Origin: Oxytricha trifallax
Taxonomy: Eukaryota; Ciliophora; Spirotrichea; Sporadotrichida; Oxytrichidae
Reading direction: 5' to 3'
NCBI GenBank assembly: GCA_000711775.1
Contig: ARYC01017027.1
Location: forward strand, 248,001-312,000
Length of the DNA: 64,000 nucleotides
This document shows, piece after piece, positions 11,374-22,332 of the stretch. Both the position numbers and the translations under genes were made by a program. How positions within the stretch are numbered: the first letter of the stretch is position 1; every line of letters begins with the position of its first letter. The notes beneath the pieces are model-generated. The model saw nothing but the letters and a program-made list of their open reading frames with translations, had not been told where the DNA came from and searched no databases.

Positions 11374-14300
11374 ATGAATCCAGCCCAAGAGCGGGATCAG
11401 CTTGCTAAGTCTTTTCCCCTATAGATTGAAGAACGAAGCCCTGGTAAGCTTTTTTCCTTTACTAAGCACCTATATTAGAGTTAAGGAATGATAATTCAAA
11501 TGAATAGTTAGCTCAACTTCTTGAGCAGGGTGATCGGATTTTTGAAAATCTTGAAGCCAAGGCTAATATTGATGAGGGCGGCAAAGTATAGGGCATTAAA
11601 GCTGAGTACAAGGGAGCCCAAGATAGCGTCAAAATCAATAGAGCAAAGGAATTCCTACATTTAAACAACTATGATTTGAGTCTCCTGTTGTAGCAGGAGG
11701 ATTTCAAAGGCTATTAAAAGACATGGGATTTTAAGAACGTTGTGAGAAAGTTTATAAACAATAACAAAAGCAAGAAAGGCAAGAACAGCAGTGATACCAA
11801 GTCACTGGCCTCTGAATATCTTAACCACTCCCTCTCAAACGAGGAAATGAAGGTGAGTGAGTTCCAGACTACTGTGAGCTTAGCAAGTGAATCAATGCAA
11901 GCTCCAAGACCCTTACCTTAGCTGGTTATTAACTATGGCTCAATCATTGGCCATGAGATGTTGGTCAAGCACTTTGAAAGTTTCAAATAATCAAATTATT
12001 AATAAAAGGAACAGATCCTTCAAGATATAATGGCCCGCAACACCCAATCACTCTTTTCGTTCCTTTAGCACTTTGAGATGGCAAATGAACCCTAAGTGAA
12101 CCAAGGGCTCTTCTATTTAATTACAGAGTTGATCTCAAGTAACTAAAAGCTAGACTAAGACTCCAAGGCTCGTATCTTCTTGGCTGCCCTCAGTTACTAT
12201 ACAGGGGAAAAATATCAGCCAGAAGAGAACTTAATATAAGAAGCAATTCTCTTACTTATAAGGTCACCCAATGCTAGACAAGCTATAGGCTTAGCCAACT
12301 TGGTCTTTATTACTGAGGCAACATGTCTAAGTAAGCAGCTTGCTATAGTCTAGAAGCTAAACGACTCTAATCCAGGCATCATTCAGCTTTTGGCTTAAAC
12401 ATGGCACTACTTTTCAATTGACCCTTAGGTCATCAAACTAATACCAAATTCCTTCTTTATAATGAACGTGCCTTTTATTATCTTGCTTAAGCAAGACTGT
12501 GGATTGAACCTTATAAGAGACATTCCTGTAGAGTATACAGAGTACTTTGTAAGAATATGTGCCTTATGCTCTGCCCCTAACTTAGAGTCTTTAAAAGACT
12601 ACATATCTTCAACAAGGGCAACCTTCTTATAAAAGCAAGAAGTCATCGACAAAGTCTCAATGGTGCATTTTATGAAAGGCCTTGCTTCAAGACTGCAAAG
12701 CAGAGATCAATAATGGGTAGGGAAGATTGAACAAATCAGGAAAGTATAGTAGTTGATTGTGAATGCGCAAGTCGAGAAAAATGTATAGTTAAGCATTCAC
12801 ACTATTGACAACTGTCTAAACTGTGACTTCTATGACCTTGATAGAATAATGCAATTGCCAAGGACTATGGAAGCCTTCTCTGAAAAGGCTGTTAATGACC
12901 TTCTTTAGCTATTCAAGAATGAGAACTTATAAAACCAAGTAGCATCCAGATTCAATAGCAGGTCTCCAAAGGAACTCTTAAGAGTAAGTGCCGAATTAGA
13001 AACTTTGGAGTAAAATTTAGGCTTCAAATTCTACTGCTCTCAGGTCTTATGTTTAAACTATATCTGTGACAACCTTAACAGCAATCACTTCATTCATTTT
13101 GGTATTGGCAATGGGAAGACCCTAATATGCATTGCTTTAGCAATCCTTATTGCTCTTAAAACTTAAAGATCAGTCTTTATACTCAGCAAGAATGAGCACT
13201 TAGTGCAAAGAGACTTCAAACGATACTAGAGAGTCATTAAAGCAATGTAGCTTAATTGCAATCTAAACTTCTTTGCCAAAGATACTGGCATCTATTTCTA
13301 CACTTAGCCCTAATTAAAGAAGATGCAAAAGAACAGCAAGGCTGTTAGTGTATGGTAGCAAAGCTACGTATTAGTGGACGAGTACGACTGGATTATGTTT
13401 GATGGCTCTGTTGATACTATAATCAACTCTCTTGAGTACTTTCAGCAAGCTCATAAAGTGATAGAATTTTCTGGAAGCAATCTCTCTTTTACTGAAGAGA
13501 ACTGTTTAAAGCTAGCTTTTCAAGCTACACCTGTAGTATTTCCCACTCTTGATTAACTCTAGGGAAATATAAAGACTCAATACCCGGATGTGTTTGTGAG
13601 CACTAATTAGAGTGATTACTTGGCTAAGATCAAAGAAATTATAATAGAGCAGCTAAGCCACTCCCCAGTTCTAATAGTGGCTTCAACTAACTATAATGCA
13701 ATAGAGATAGGCCTTTTGAGATCGGGCTACGACTTCACAAGTTTAAGCAGAGGGCAAGCCGCCAATATCGAATCCATGATTGAAGGCAGATACTTAATGA
13801 AGAATGCGAAAAAGGAATATGGAATATACTTGCTGAATGAAGCTCATGGAAGAGGGACTGACATTCAGACGAATGATGAAATCAACTAGAACGGAGGTTC
13901 TTACCTCATCATCGCAGATGTCTTCTCTAAAAGGTCTGAAGAGCAGATTATAGGAAGAATTGGAAGACTTAATACTAAGGGCAGATGGCAAAGAGTTTTG
14001 TATAGACTCAACTCCAAAGATAGTGCTGAGTAGCTTCTTTACGTAGAGTAGAATGAGATCGACCTTATATTAGACAAAAAGTTCAATGAAGTATAATTTA
14101 ATTTGTAAGACAAATAAGAAGCTATTGATATGGATATTATTGATCAAGCAAAGGAGCCCGAAGTTCCTTCTGAATAGATTATATCCATCGATCATTAAGT
14201 TGCAGTTGTAAAGGCTATAGTGGAGAAGATAGTCGAAAAAGTAGAAAGTTCTTTCATAGGAGCCAAAAAGGATATCGAGGAAGCAAAGAAGCCCTCTGAA

Positions 14301-14780
14301 GAGGAAATGAAAACTGAAGCTGTGGCTGAAGAGCCAGACACTCAAAGTAAATTAGGGTTCTATTAACCTTCTATCATAGAATTTATTGTAGAGAAGATGA
14401 GCCAGAACCCTGTGCTCTAAGACAAGCCTATTAGTGAAGTTGAGAAGATCTTCAAGAACGGCGTGAGGCGCCAATATGAGGAGATCACTTAAGAGCCAGG
14501 CAGAGAAAGATCGAAGAGCAAGGAAGGAAAGAAATAGACTAATAAGAGAAGTAGGAAGGCTTATGAGAAGGCAGAGCAGATTAAGGACTTAGTTGAAAAG
14601 TGAGTTATACTTGTAAGGAGGAGTTGCAGAGACAAGTCTTTTAGTGAAACTTACAAGGAGCATGAAGAGGTCGAAGAAAGTATGGAAGCCTGGTTGAAGA
14701 AGGCTTCAAATTAAAAGAGAAACTTGAAAAGTGATATAGATCATAGGAACCCCTAAAGAGAGGGGTTAAAAAGAAGATGA
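11374..14780 (+). CDS. SecA-like DEAD-type ATPase/helicase of Element A
   Basis: The predicted protein has 1,113 residues, with introns at 11444-11478 (35 nt) and 14599-14628 (30 nt). After about 550 helical residues comes a motor core whose motifs match the order and style of SecA. These are FGIGNGKTL (564-572, like SecA's TGEGKTL), a VNDYLA-like SKNEHLVQRD, Walker B VDEYDW (D657, E658), GRGTD (814-818, a SecA hallmark), and QIIGRIGRLNTKGR (846 on, like QLRGRSGRQGDPG). The SecA preprotein-crosslinking and zinc features were not seen. A role as nucleic-acid or protein translocase in transposition is inference. The C-terminal 250 residues are Glu/Lys-rich. The start at 11374 is shared with the second copy (MNPA). 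The ATP-binding residues are intact here, unlike in copy 2. Confidence 0.8.
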
Positions 14781-14873
14781 TTTTAAAGCTTAATTTCTAA
14801 AAGAATTCACCATATTCTAACTCTTTCTATTAGTAGTGTTCAGAGAATGGATGAGAATAGAGACCAGCAGAAG

Positions 14874-15679
14874 TCAAAGGCTGAAGTTCTGCACCTGCCC
14901 TTCCAGATTCTGAGAGCCGAAGTCTTGCATAACTTGCTCCTTCATTTTGCGTAAGTCAAGTACTTCACTTTCCAAGTTATCATGCTCTTGCTTCAGCCTC
15001 TTAGTTTCTTATAGAAAGAGCTGCCTGTCTGACTTCAAGGCTGTCTCATAATCTTTCACCTCTTCAATTTCATCTCTTGTTCTCTTTCTTTTAGATGAGT
15101 CCTTCATGAGATTCACAGCTTTGCCTCTCTCAGCTACAAAGGAAATGTAAAGAGAGTAAACTTACTGCTGAAGCTGAGGCATCTAGAGAGTGCGTCAACA
15201 AATTCAGGTCTCATTTCAATGTCTAGGTCTCTGCTTTGCTCAAGCTTCTCTTTCCGTTAAAGCATTGCATCGTGAATCATGTTGGTGACACAGTCGGTGT
15301 CTAAGGTATAGAGCAAATCGCAGATCCATTGCCTGTCTAAGTGGACCCAGTCTCGCTCATCAAGGAGAAAGTTGAGTAGTCTGGGGATGTCTCTCGCATA
15401 ATCGAGGAAGTCCTGGACTGTAAGTCCCTCTATGTGAGGCACTGCGGACACTTTGACGTCTTCTCTTCTGATGTACTATGAAGACGGTTACAATTAAGGA
15501 GAGATGCTTACCTCCTTCTTTGCTCTTATGATGGACTTGAAGAAGTAAATGTTGGTTGAATCAGGCTTGGGTAAGAAGGCCCGACAATCCTGGGTGAGAA
15601 AGTTGTAGAGCTCTTTCTTGCTTTTGCACTTCTAAGCTAGTTCTTAAACATTGATGCCAGTAAGTTACGCTTGGTTCAT
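14874..15679 (-). CDS. Element A accessory protein with C-terminal coiled coil
   Basis: Divergent to the transposase and convergent with the ATPase gene (93 bases between stops). Introns at 15476-15511 (36 nt) and 15134-15165 (32 nt) give about 245 residues ending at TGA 14874. The N-terminal half is compact (LAQKCKSKKELYNFL, FLDYARDIPRLLNFLLDERD) and the C-terminal part is a charged coiled coil (RLKQEHDNLESEVLDLRKMK) after a basic KRKRTR patch that could be a nuclear signal. The same gene, in the same place, is in copy 2 (30003-30768) with strong protein similarity, so it is a true component. No family is recognised. A dimeric DNA-binding or transposase-partner role is conceivable. Confidence 0.72.
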
Positions 15680-15870
15680 TAAATTCTAATAGGAGGGTGC
15701 CATCAGCCGTTTTAAATAGCCAAATATTGGCTCATGAAGACAGCACTGTTACTATAATGAGATAGTCATTTTCACTATTATGAAATGCCTTCAGCATGAT
15801 CCGATTTCCGCATGCGGATTTCCTACCAGCACCAAAGTAATTCATTATTAGGAAATTAAGCACTGAACTT
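15680..15870. promoter_or_regulatory. Divergent promoter region of Element A with 12-bp palindrome
   Basis: Lies between the starts of the accessory gene and the transposase. It contains the perfect palindrome TCCGCATGCGGA at 15807-15818 within a block (GATCC..TTCCTACCAGCAC) that is conserved in copy 2 at 29864-29875, in the same position. Sequence around the block is much less conserved, so the palindrome looks selected. It may be a binding site for an element-encoded regulator or a transposase subsite. Confidence 0.55.
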
Positions 15871-17503
15871 ATGGAATCAAGTTCTAAAAAGAGATAGTCT
15901 AAGCTGGTTGAATTTTTCCAATAAGAGGAAGAAGATAAAAGCTCTAGTAGTTCAGATAGTGAGCGAAGCTCAAGTAGTGAAACAGATGATGAAAGCAATA
16001 CTGCAGATTACATAACAACCAATATGTTATACTAAAGGAACATTACAGTTGCTGATGTTGAGATAGAGACTGTAAGTAAAAGAGAGATGCTTAACTACTA
16101 CTATGATCTGGAAGATTCATTAGAATCTTTGAATTTCGAAGGCTTTATTATTGATCCTAAGGAAACCTATAGAGTAAGTAAACTAGGAGGATTTAAGGAA
16201 TCGTTACTAGATGGCTACTAAATATAGACTCTTGGCCAGATCACACTTGAGATCTACACTGACTATACCTAATCAGAATTAGAACCTTAAGGTATGCTCG
16301 AAAGAGCCCCTTTAATTGATATGAAGGAATTAGAATAGAAAGTATTAGAGAACCATAAAATGAAAGACTCACTTCCAGTCTTTGGATAGCATACTTAGCT
16401 TTAAGCTATAGTGCCTCGAAGATAACTCAAGATCATGAGGAAAGAAAAGGAGCAGCAGCAAAAAGAACTAAAGCTGGCTCAGGAATCTCAAAGACTAAGG
16501 ATGTCTGAAAAGCTAAACTGCTAACAGATTATGAAGAGGCTTGGCATTTCATACTATAAGTTAAGAAGGTACCTTAACAATCCCTTAAAAAAAGCGAACT
16601 TTTGGAATCTTAAGTAAGTTAATAGAGGCAAGTATAAGAAGCTGCACAGCAGAGCTCGCACTCATATTGTGAATATGCTTACTTATGACTAAGTGCCTAT
16701 CTAAATATCAGATATACAGAAAAGCTTAGTGTCAAAGATCCAGCTTCACTGTTCAAAGTAGATGATTCGAAGGTTCCTTAAGAATGAACTAATGATGACA
16801 TATAAGTAAGTTAAGTAGATAACGAACCTTCATAACAATAACAGTAGTAAGCTTCAACGCTAGTATGCAGCCTAACAATTCATACTCTTTCTAAGTGAAG
16901 GCAAGAGAATTATTAACATTGATGAATCAGTATTGCACTAGACTGATGAGAGAAGAAGAGGCTGGACAGCTCCTTATGTTAAGAATAGAGTTACAAAATC
17001 TTAGAGGCTTAGTCAAATGAACTTGATTATTGGAGTGTCAAGTACTGGAGAGTTGTTCTATACTGTGAACAGGGGAAGAACTAATCAACACTCATTTATG
17101 TACTTCTTGTGCAAGCTTGCACTTACATTAGATGATATAGATTTGGAGTGGAGAAAGAATACTGTTATCATGATTGATAACGCTCCCTATCACAGATCTT
17201 AAGAAGTAATGGCAAAGTATGACAATCTCAAATTACCGCTCATGTTTCTTGGGCCTTATCATTACAGGCTAGCTCCAGCAGAGCTTATGTACTCTTGGAT
17301 TAAAAACAGAGACTTGAATCCTTTAAATACTAGAGCCTAATCAAAGTAAGTTATGATAAGTTAATCCTTATAGAGGTTATTGGGCCGCCTTTATGAAAGA
17401 GCTTGGAATGAATATAAGTAGGATTAACCAAAATCTTGTTAGGAGATGCTACTATCATGTCTTAACTGCTGCTTTGGAATCTATCTCACTTAAAGACTTG
17501 TGA
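15871..17503 (+). CDS. Element A transposase (DD34E, IS630/Tc1-mariner type)
   Basis: The predicted protein has 534 residues, with one 28-nt intron at 17346-17373 placed by comparison with copy 2. The catalytic triad is D351 (NIDES), D436 (MIDNAPYHRS) and E471 (LAPAELMYSWIK), with 34 residues between the second Asp and Glu as in Tc1/IS630 enzymes. An acidic Ser-rich N-terminus (residues 20-50), a long Glu/Lys helix, and a probable HTH region (QIMKRLGISYYKLRRYL, about residues 215-232) precede it. It cuts and joins element ends. It differs from TBE transposases in the extra N-terminal 200 residues and in lacking the TBE C-terminal sequence. The frame is intact. ATG 15871 is the first ATG downstream of the conserved palindrome. 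Confidence 0.85.
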
Positions 17504-18625
17504 GGATCAAAGTAAATTTATACTTAAGTATTAGAGAAGATATTTCAAAGTAAAAAATTTAAAGAAAATTTAAAATAACTTTAAGCTTTTTATAATAGAA
17601 ACTTTATTTTTAATTTTATAGCATATATTTCTTAACAATTTTGAATTCATTACAGTTAAAGTTTCTAAAGTTTTCTTATTCATTCAAGATATTTAAATTA
17701 TAATCATAATTTCCTATTTATTTAAATTTGAATAACATGAATTAAAAATAGATTATCAAATTGATTAAAGAATATGTTAAATAAGAATTTTTTATAAGTT
17801 TCTTGAAATCAGCTTCAATTAAATTAATTTCAATTATAATTTTCATATGCTATATTTAAATATGATTACTAATTTCAAAATACATCAAATTAACTTAGAT
17901 TTAAATTTATATTTAAATAAATTCAATAAATTATTATTAATAGCTACTGAAAACGAATTTGCTTAAAATATTGTTAGATAGTAATAAAATATGAATAAAT
18001 AAATGAAAAATATTATCTTATTTAAACTTATAAAAAAAATAATTATCTCAAAGATCATGAACTTATATTGCTGAATGATAAATGTAAAAGTATTTATCAA
18101 GTATATGCTTAAATTCTAATTTTTATGAACATTCAAATTTTATATAAATTTACAAGTAAATAATGTAGCTATAATTAAAAAATCAAAGTTGATTTGGATT
18201 AAAAATATATGATAAATATTTTTAAATAAATAATAAAAATAAATTTAATTTATTTAAAAATTAAATTGGAAATTTTAATTTTCCTTAATTGCCCTTACTG
18301 GTTCTTGAGATGAACCTTAAATAGCCCAATATCTTAAAAAATAAGTTTAAGAAAATAATAAAACTTATTCTTGTGGAGTCCTTGAGTTTTTGTAAAATGA
18401 GGAATTAACTTACTAGAGAGTATAGTAAGTTAATAAAATTAAAATTAGACTAAAATTTTAATAAAATCAAACTAATTAAGTTTATTAAACAATGCAGCAG
18501 CCTTTCAAAATTTTCAGCCCTAAATTTTTAATAAGATTAATAAAATAAATTTAATCAAATTAATCAACAATACAAGCAAATCCTCAACAAATAAAGTTTA
18601 TAATATATATTGCAGTGTCTCTTGT
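17504..18625. other. AT-rich noncoding part of Element A
   Basis: Downstream of the transposase. Nearly all A/T with short Phe/Asn/Lys frames only. I see no gene or clear repeat. Confidence 0.4.
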
Positions 18626-18861
18626 ATCGTAGTTATATTCCCCTAAGAACTTGGTTGTGCCGAACCGAGGCATGTGGTACATTGGCAACTCAGAGTTTGC
18701 TATCCCAGCTTCAGTAAGGCTGGCTTTAACCCCCAGACCTTTGCGATAGTGTAACGCGTAGACTAATCGTACCCCCTCGAGGGAACACGTTGCTTTATGC
18801 AGCTCGCCTGGCCAGCGGGTAGTGTTCTACTAGGGACCAAGCATCTTTGGATCCAGTTTTT
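18626..18861 (+). ncRNA. GC-rich island, candidate structured RNA ending in a T6 run
   Basis: About 230 bp of roughly 50% GC inside DNA of about 20% GC. It contains short self-complementary stretches such as CCAGCTTCAGTAAGGCTGG and CCCCTCGAGGG, lacks a long frame, and ends at a TTTTTT run (18857-18862), a typical pol III terminator on the plus strand. In AT-rich ciliate DNA such islands are often RNA genes. I compared it from memory with 5S, SRP, RNase P/MRP, U1, U2, U3 and telomerase RNA and found no match (no C4A4 template). A non-RNA origin is possible. Confidence 0.38.
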
Positions 18862-18899
18862 TCGTATCTTTGCTTTTTAAAATTTTTTAATCTTTTTAG

Positions 18900-20496
18900 G
18901 CAGAATAAATGGACAATTTGAAATTAGAGTGATCAAATTCAGAGAAGAATTGTAAATTAAACTCACAAATTTGATATATTCTGCAATCAATTCAAATTGC
19001 AATTGAAGATTGAATCTTAAATTTACAAAATATTTGTTTCCTCAATTTCAAAATTTTAGATAGATTCTCAATTCAAATTGACTTTGAAGTGAGATATGAA
19101 AGAATTCAAAGTAAAATATTTAACAATTGAATACAAATACAAATAAAAAAAAATAAATTGAACTTAATACACTTATAAATTTTAAAGGTAAGTATTTTAT
19201 TACATTTATATATAAATTAAATTTTATTTTATTTACGATTAGTAGTTTTTACATTAAAATATTTGTAAATTATCATATATAAGTTAATAAATAATGGTAC
19301 TATAAAAATATTTTTAAATTTATATCATTTGATATATGAATGCCATAAAAATAAAATTTAGAAAATTAAAATATAAGTAAATAAATATATCATATAATTT
19401 ATCTTTTTATTTTTAGGTATAATTAATAAATATCATAATTTTAAGTGATATAATAAAATATTTCATAGAAAGTTAAGATTGTATAAATGCTATTTAATGG
19501 ATTCTAAATTTTAAACTTCTATAAATAAAGTATAATAAATTAAATTTTTTCTTGAAATTTTTATTTAATCTTATACCATTTAAAATAAACTTTTTATTTC
19601 TTTATAGATATTTTATTTTAAATAATTCATAATTTATATATAAATAGTTATAATAATCAAATAATGTTTGAATAAATTTTATATATTAATTTAAATAATT
19701 TAAATAGGAAAAATTGAATCATAAGATATAGATTTTTATCTATGCCTTTATTGAATTGAAATACTACAGTAAAATTTTTAATTTTAGTTTTAAATTTTTA
19801 TATAAAAAATATTAATTTATATTTCTTTTATTTTTGCTTACATTTGAGATTCAATCTTCAAATTTGAGAAATTGCAAAAGGAAATTTAGTCGGGATATTT
19901 GAATTGAATCTGTTTCATATCTCAAATATTTAGAATTGAGTAGTTCACATTTGAGATTGAAAGTAAATTATCATGTGATCAATTTGTGAATGTCATAAGG
20001 TGAAATCTGAAATTTCCGCGATCAATTTGTTTCCAATTCTAAAATATGTTAAGATTGAATTCACAATTTCATCAAATAGTTAATAAATTAATAAATAAAA
20101 ATAAAAAAATGCATTTTACATCAGAATTGATATAAGAATGCTTAAAAATGAGAAAATAAGTAGAATTTAAAGATTATTTTATTTTTTATAGCTTATATAA
20201 AAATTTTGATCTATAATTATCAATAAATAAAAAATTTTATTTTATATGTAAAAAAATATGAGTAAGAAATATTTGATAGTAAAATTAAGAAATTTGAGAA
20301 ATATAAATTATTTGTTTACTATTATGTAAAATAGAATTGATATTTTTTATTATTTATATATAAATGTATCATATTTTAAATACATTGAGATTGATTTGTA
20401 ATGTATATTGATAAAGGATTGTTAAATTTATGTGTTTAAATCGATTAAATTTTAGCTGAATTAAAATAAGCTTAATAATAAATGCTTATAGCCCTT
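18900..20496. repeat. AT-rich imperfect inverted repeats in Element A
   Basis: Variants of TTGAGATTGAATTT / CAATTCAAATTG recur at 18905-19135 and, in reverse orientation, at about 19845-20085, framing some 700 bp of nearly pure A/T. No gene is seen. It could be a decayed inverted-repeat element or part of the element's own end structure. Confidence 0.35.
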
Positions 20497-20513
20497 CAAA
20501 ACCCCAAAACCCC
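20497..20513 (+). repeat. Internal C4A4 telomere-type repeat
   Basis: CAAAACCCCAAAACCCC, the same string that begins TBE termini, but 512 bp inside the right end of Element A. It points inward towards the G4T4G4 at 21010-21025, so the two bracket a 530-bp segment. Confidence 0.75.
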
Positions 20514-20555
20514 TGCTCGATTAAACTTGGGATTTTATTGCACTGGTTGGAAATA

Positions 20556-20887
20556 ATGACCGCAGGCAAAAGAGACATGAAGTCTACGCTTTTGCAGGAA
20601 TTGAGAGCTAAAGCAAGTGTACATGAACGAGACTATGGTCCTTTGAATTCCACCACAGTAGTTAAGTTTTAAAATTTAATAGTATTAATAATTTAATTAA
20701 AATTTGAATTAAGGAAAAGAGGGAGGTTCAAAACGAGTGCCCCATGAACCTTGCAAATGACGCAACTCAGCTCACAGATGTCAAAAGTAGGGTAAGGACC
20801 ACATATTCTTCATCTACGCACTGTGCTCTATCCAATGGTAAAGTATGGGACCGAAATAAAATTCGAACTTTTTTCCCACATTACTGA
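20556..20887 (+). CDS. Candidate small spliced gene at the right end of Element A
   Basis: ATG 20556 opens 35 codons, then a 53-nt intron (20661-20713, GTTAAG..TTAAG), then 58 codons to a TGA at 20885-20887, giving 92 residues. Both exons are markedly less AT-rich than the surroundings and need no TAA/TAG codons. The protein is charged (MTAGKRDMKSTLLQEL start) with no known motif. Its 3' end overlaps the extended inverted repeat. No counterpart was found in copy 2, whose distal end is missing, so it could be chance. Confidence 0.35.
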
Positions 20888-20925
20888 TCATTGGAAACTG
20901 CACTTTGAAGGCCCTATAATAAGTT

Positions 20926-21025
20926 AAATATGTGAAGTTTGGAATTTCGCTATTTATCGATATTAAATCATCACTATACCAACTTATAAATTTATCACGC
21001 ATATATGTATTGGGGTTTTGGGGTT
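20926..21025 (-). repeat. Element A right terminal inverted repeat with C4A4C4 tip
   Basis: Reverse complement of the left end. The outermost bases read TTGGGGTTTTGGGGTTT on the plus strand, then a TA-rich tract. Confidence 0.88.
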
Positions 21026-21135
21026 TATATATATATTTATATATAATCATATATATATATTTGTACTAAGATATATTTAATTATGAAAGCTACCAAAAGT
21101 AATATAATAATTAAAATATAGTATTCAATTAATTT

Positions 21136-22235
21136 TCAACATTCAAATTAATTAAGATTTGAAATTAGGAGGGACAATTTAGCTCTTATATTTAATAAAT
21201 TTTTAAGGGTCGTTTAATAGGATCTTGTTATAAGAGTAAGGTTGTTGTAGTCAATCTTAACTCCTAGTATAATATCTTGATATTTTAGGTCTAAGTCTTT
21301 GAAGTATTTGCAGTAGTTAAATTTATTCCAAAGTTCTAAAACCAATATTTTATTTTCATTGAGCTAATTGAGACCATAAATACTGAAGATTTTATTTTAT
21401 TCTTTAAAATTAAGATCAGTAGGGGAGGACTCTTCAATAATTAAATTATGATCAATGGAATCTTGCAAAACTATTCTAATTTCTTTCAAGAGACTGTCGT
21501 ATTTGAGCTTTTAATAATCATTATTATTTATTTTATAATAATTGAATTGTTGTTGTTAATTTTCTTCATCATCTGAATTATTTAGTATTTCTTGTTCGTT
21601 TTCATCAAATACAAATAATTCTTTTTCTTGGACCAATTTTTTCTTTAAATTATCAAAATAATCAGGAATTTAATAAATTTGGTGTTACTGCTACTTCAAC
21701 ATGAAGTTATTCAATTATTATTCTTGGAAAATTAGCTATAAATTAATTATTTAATTTAATTATCTTACTTTTGGCTAGATATTGATTGTTTTAAATTCTT
21801 CTAAATTATGATTGAAATAGTGATTGATCAATTTATCTCTTGATTCAAATAGTTACTTGTTGCATTGTTTAACATAGCAATAATATTTTCCGTTTATTTT
21901 TAGAAATTTTACATGCTTTTAAACTTGCTTTGCATGTCTCATCTAGTCTCGATAAAATGATTCATGTTAAAATAATCTGAGGCAAATATTGCATCTGACA
22001 AGGTATTTTGGTTTTTAAACTTAGTTTTCATCATATTTATTTTAAATGCACCACTCTGAAAACTTCTCTTGTGTAAACTTCATTTCTTCAATACCTTCAA
22101 ATGAGCTTGGTTTTTGTTTTTATCTTTTAATTTCTTCCCATTACTAAGTTAGCACCTGCATTGCTTCAATATGCTTTTGTTGAGTTAAGTTGTTATTTAT
22201 CGATGAAATTTTTATTATAGTTATTTTCAATGTGA
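21136..22235 (-). CDS. TBE 57-kDa-type zinc-finger protein of element L1, kinase C-lobe absent
   Basis: Two zinc fingers are visible. The first is RCNICLRLF..MRHAKQ (degenerate C2H-type). The second is CYVKQCNKQLFESRDKLINHYFNH, a good C2H2 with C-x4-C-x12-H-x3-H. They are joined by KINGKYY, matching KDGKYVC between the fingers of the TBE1 protein. An intron lies at 21736-21768 (33 nt). The following region (KIFSIYGLNQLNENKIL..LGVKIDYNNLTLI) aligns with the segment just before the kinase catalytic loop of TBE1, but a TGA at 21136 ends the protein there, so it has no HRD or DFG. The first ATG is at 22161; the frame is open upstream to about 22235, so the start is uncertain. In TBEs this gene's role is not established. 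Confidence 0.6.
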
Positions 22236-22274
22236 TTAATACTTAAATATGGAATAATTATAAAAAATATTGTC

Positions 22275-22332
22275 GCCTGACAATTATTAAAAAGATTGTC
22301 AGGCCTGACAATTATTTTAAAGGTTGTCAGGC
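22275..22332 (+). repeat. Two tandem hairpins built from CCTGACAATT
   Basis: CCTGACAATTATT .. TTGTCAGG occurs twice in a row (four half-sites), in the spacer in front of the zinc-finger gene. It corresponds in position to the repeated inverted sites in the TBE spacers at 39.5 and 63.7 kb. Confidence 0.8.

Larger units (their letters stand above)
10601..21025 (+). mobile_element. Element A copy 1: 10.4-kb telomere-tipped DNA transposon
   Basis: The two ends are inverted copies of about 100 bp. The left starts AACCCCAATACATATATG at 10601; the right, read in reverse, starts AAACCCCAAAACCCCAATAC at 21025, so the right tip keeps C4A4C4 and the left a single C4. Both sit in TA-repeat tracts. Inside are a SecA-like ATPase (+), a coiled-coil protein (-), a DD34E transposase (+), a GC-rich island and a small spliced ORF. 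The telomere-type tips and DDE transposase recall TBEs, but the size, gene set and gene order differ. All three main frames are open, so this copy may be functional. A second copy lies inverted at about 25.4-35.07 kb. Confidence 0.8.

Noticed and set aside
11181..11375. Minus-strand 64-codon frame upstream of the SecA-like gene
   Set aside because: Not conserved in copy 2 and of noncoding composition; it reads the ATCCAG-rich spacer in reverse.
14070..14345. Minus-strand 91-codon frame
   Set aside because: Antisense to the charged C-terminal region of the SecA-like ATPase.
18626..18861. 5S rRNA, SRP RNA, RNase P/MRP, U-snRNA, telomerase RNA or group I intron
   Set aside because: Conserved boxes of these RNAs were looked for on both strands from memory and not found; only the generic RNA-like composition remains.
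21001..21030. G4T4 repeat as the telomere of a real chromosome end
   Set aside because: It is an inverted copy of the C4 tip at 10601 and is followed by more sequence on the far side, so it is a transposon terminus.
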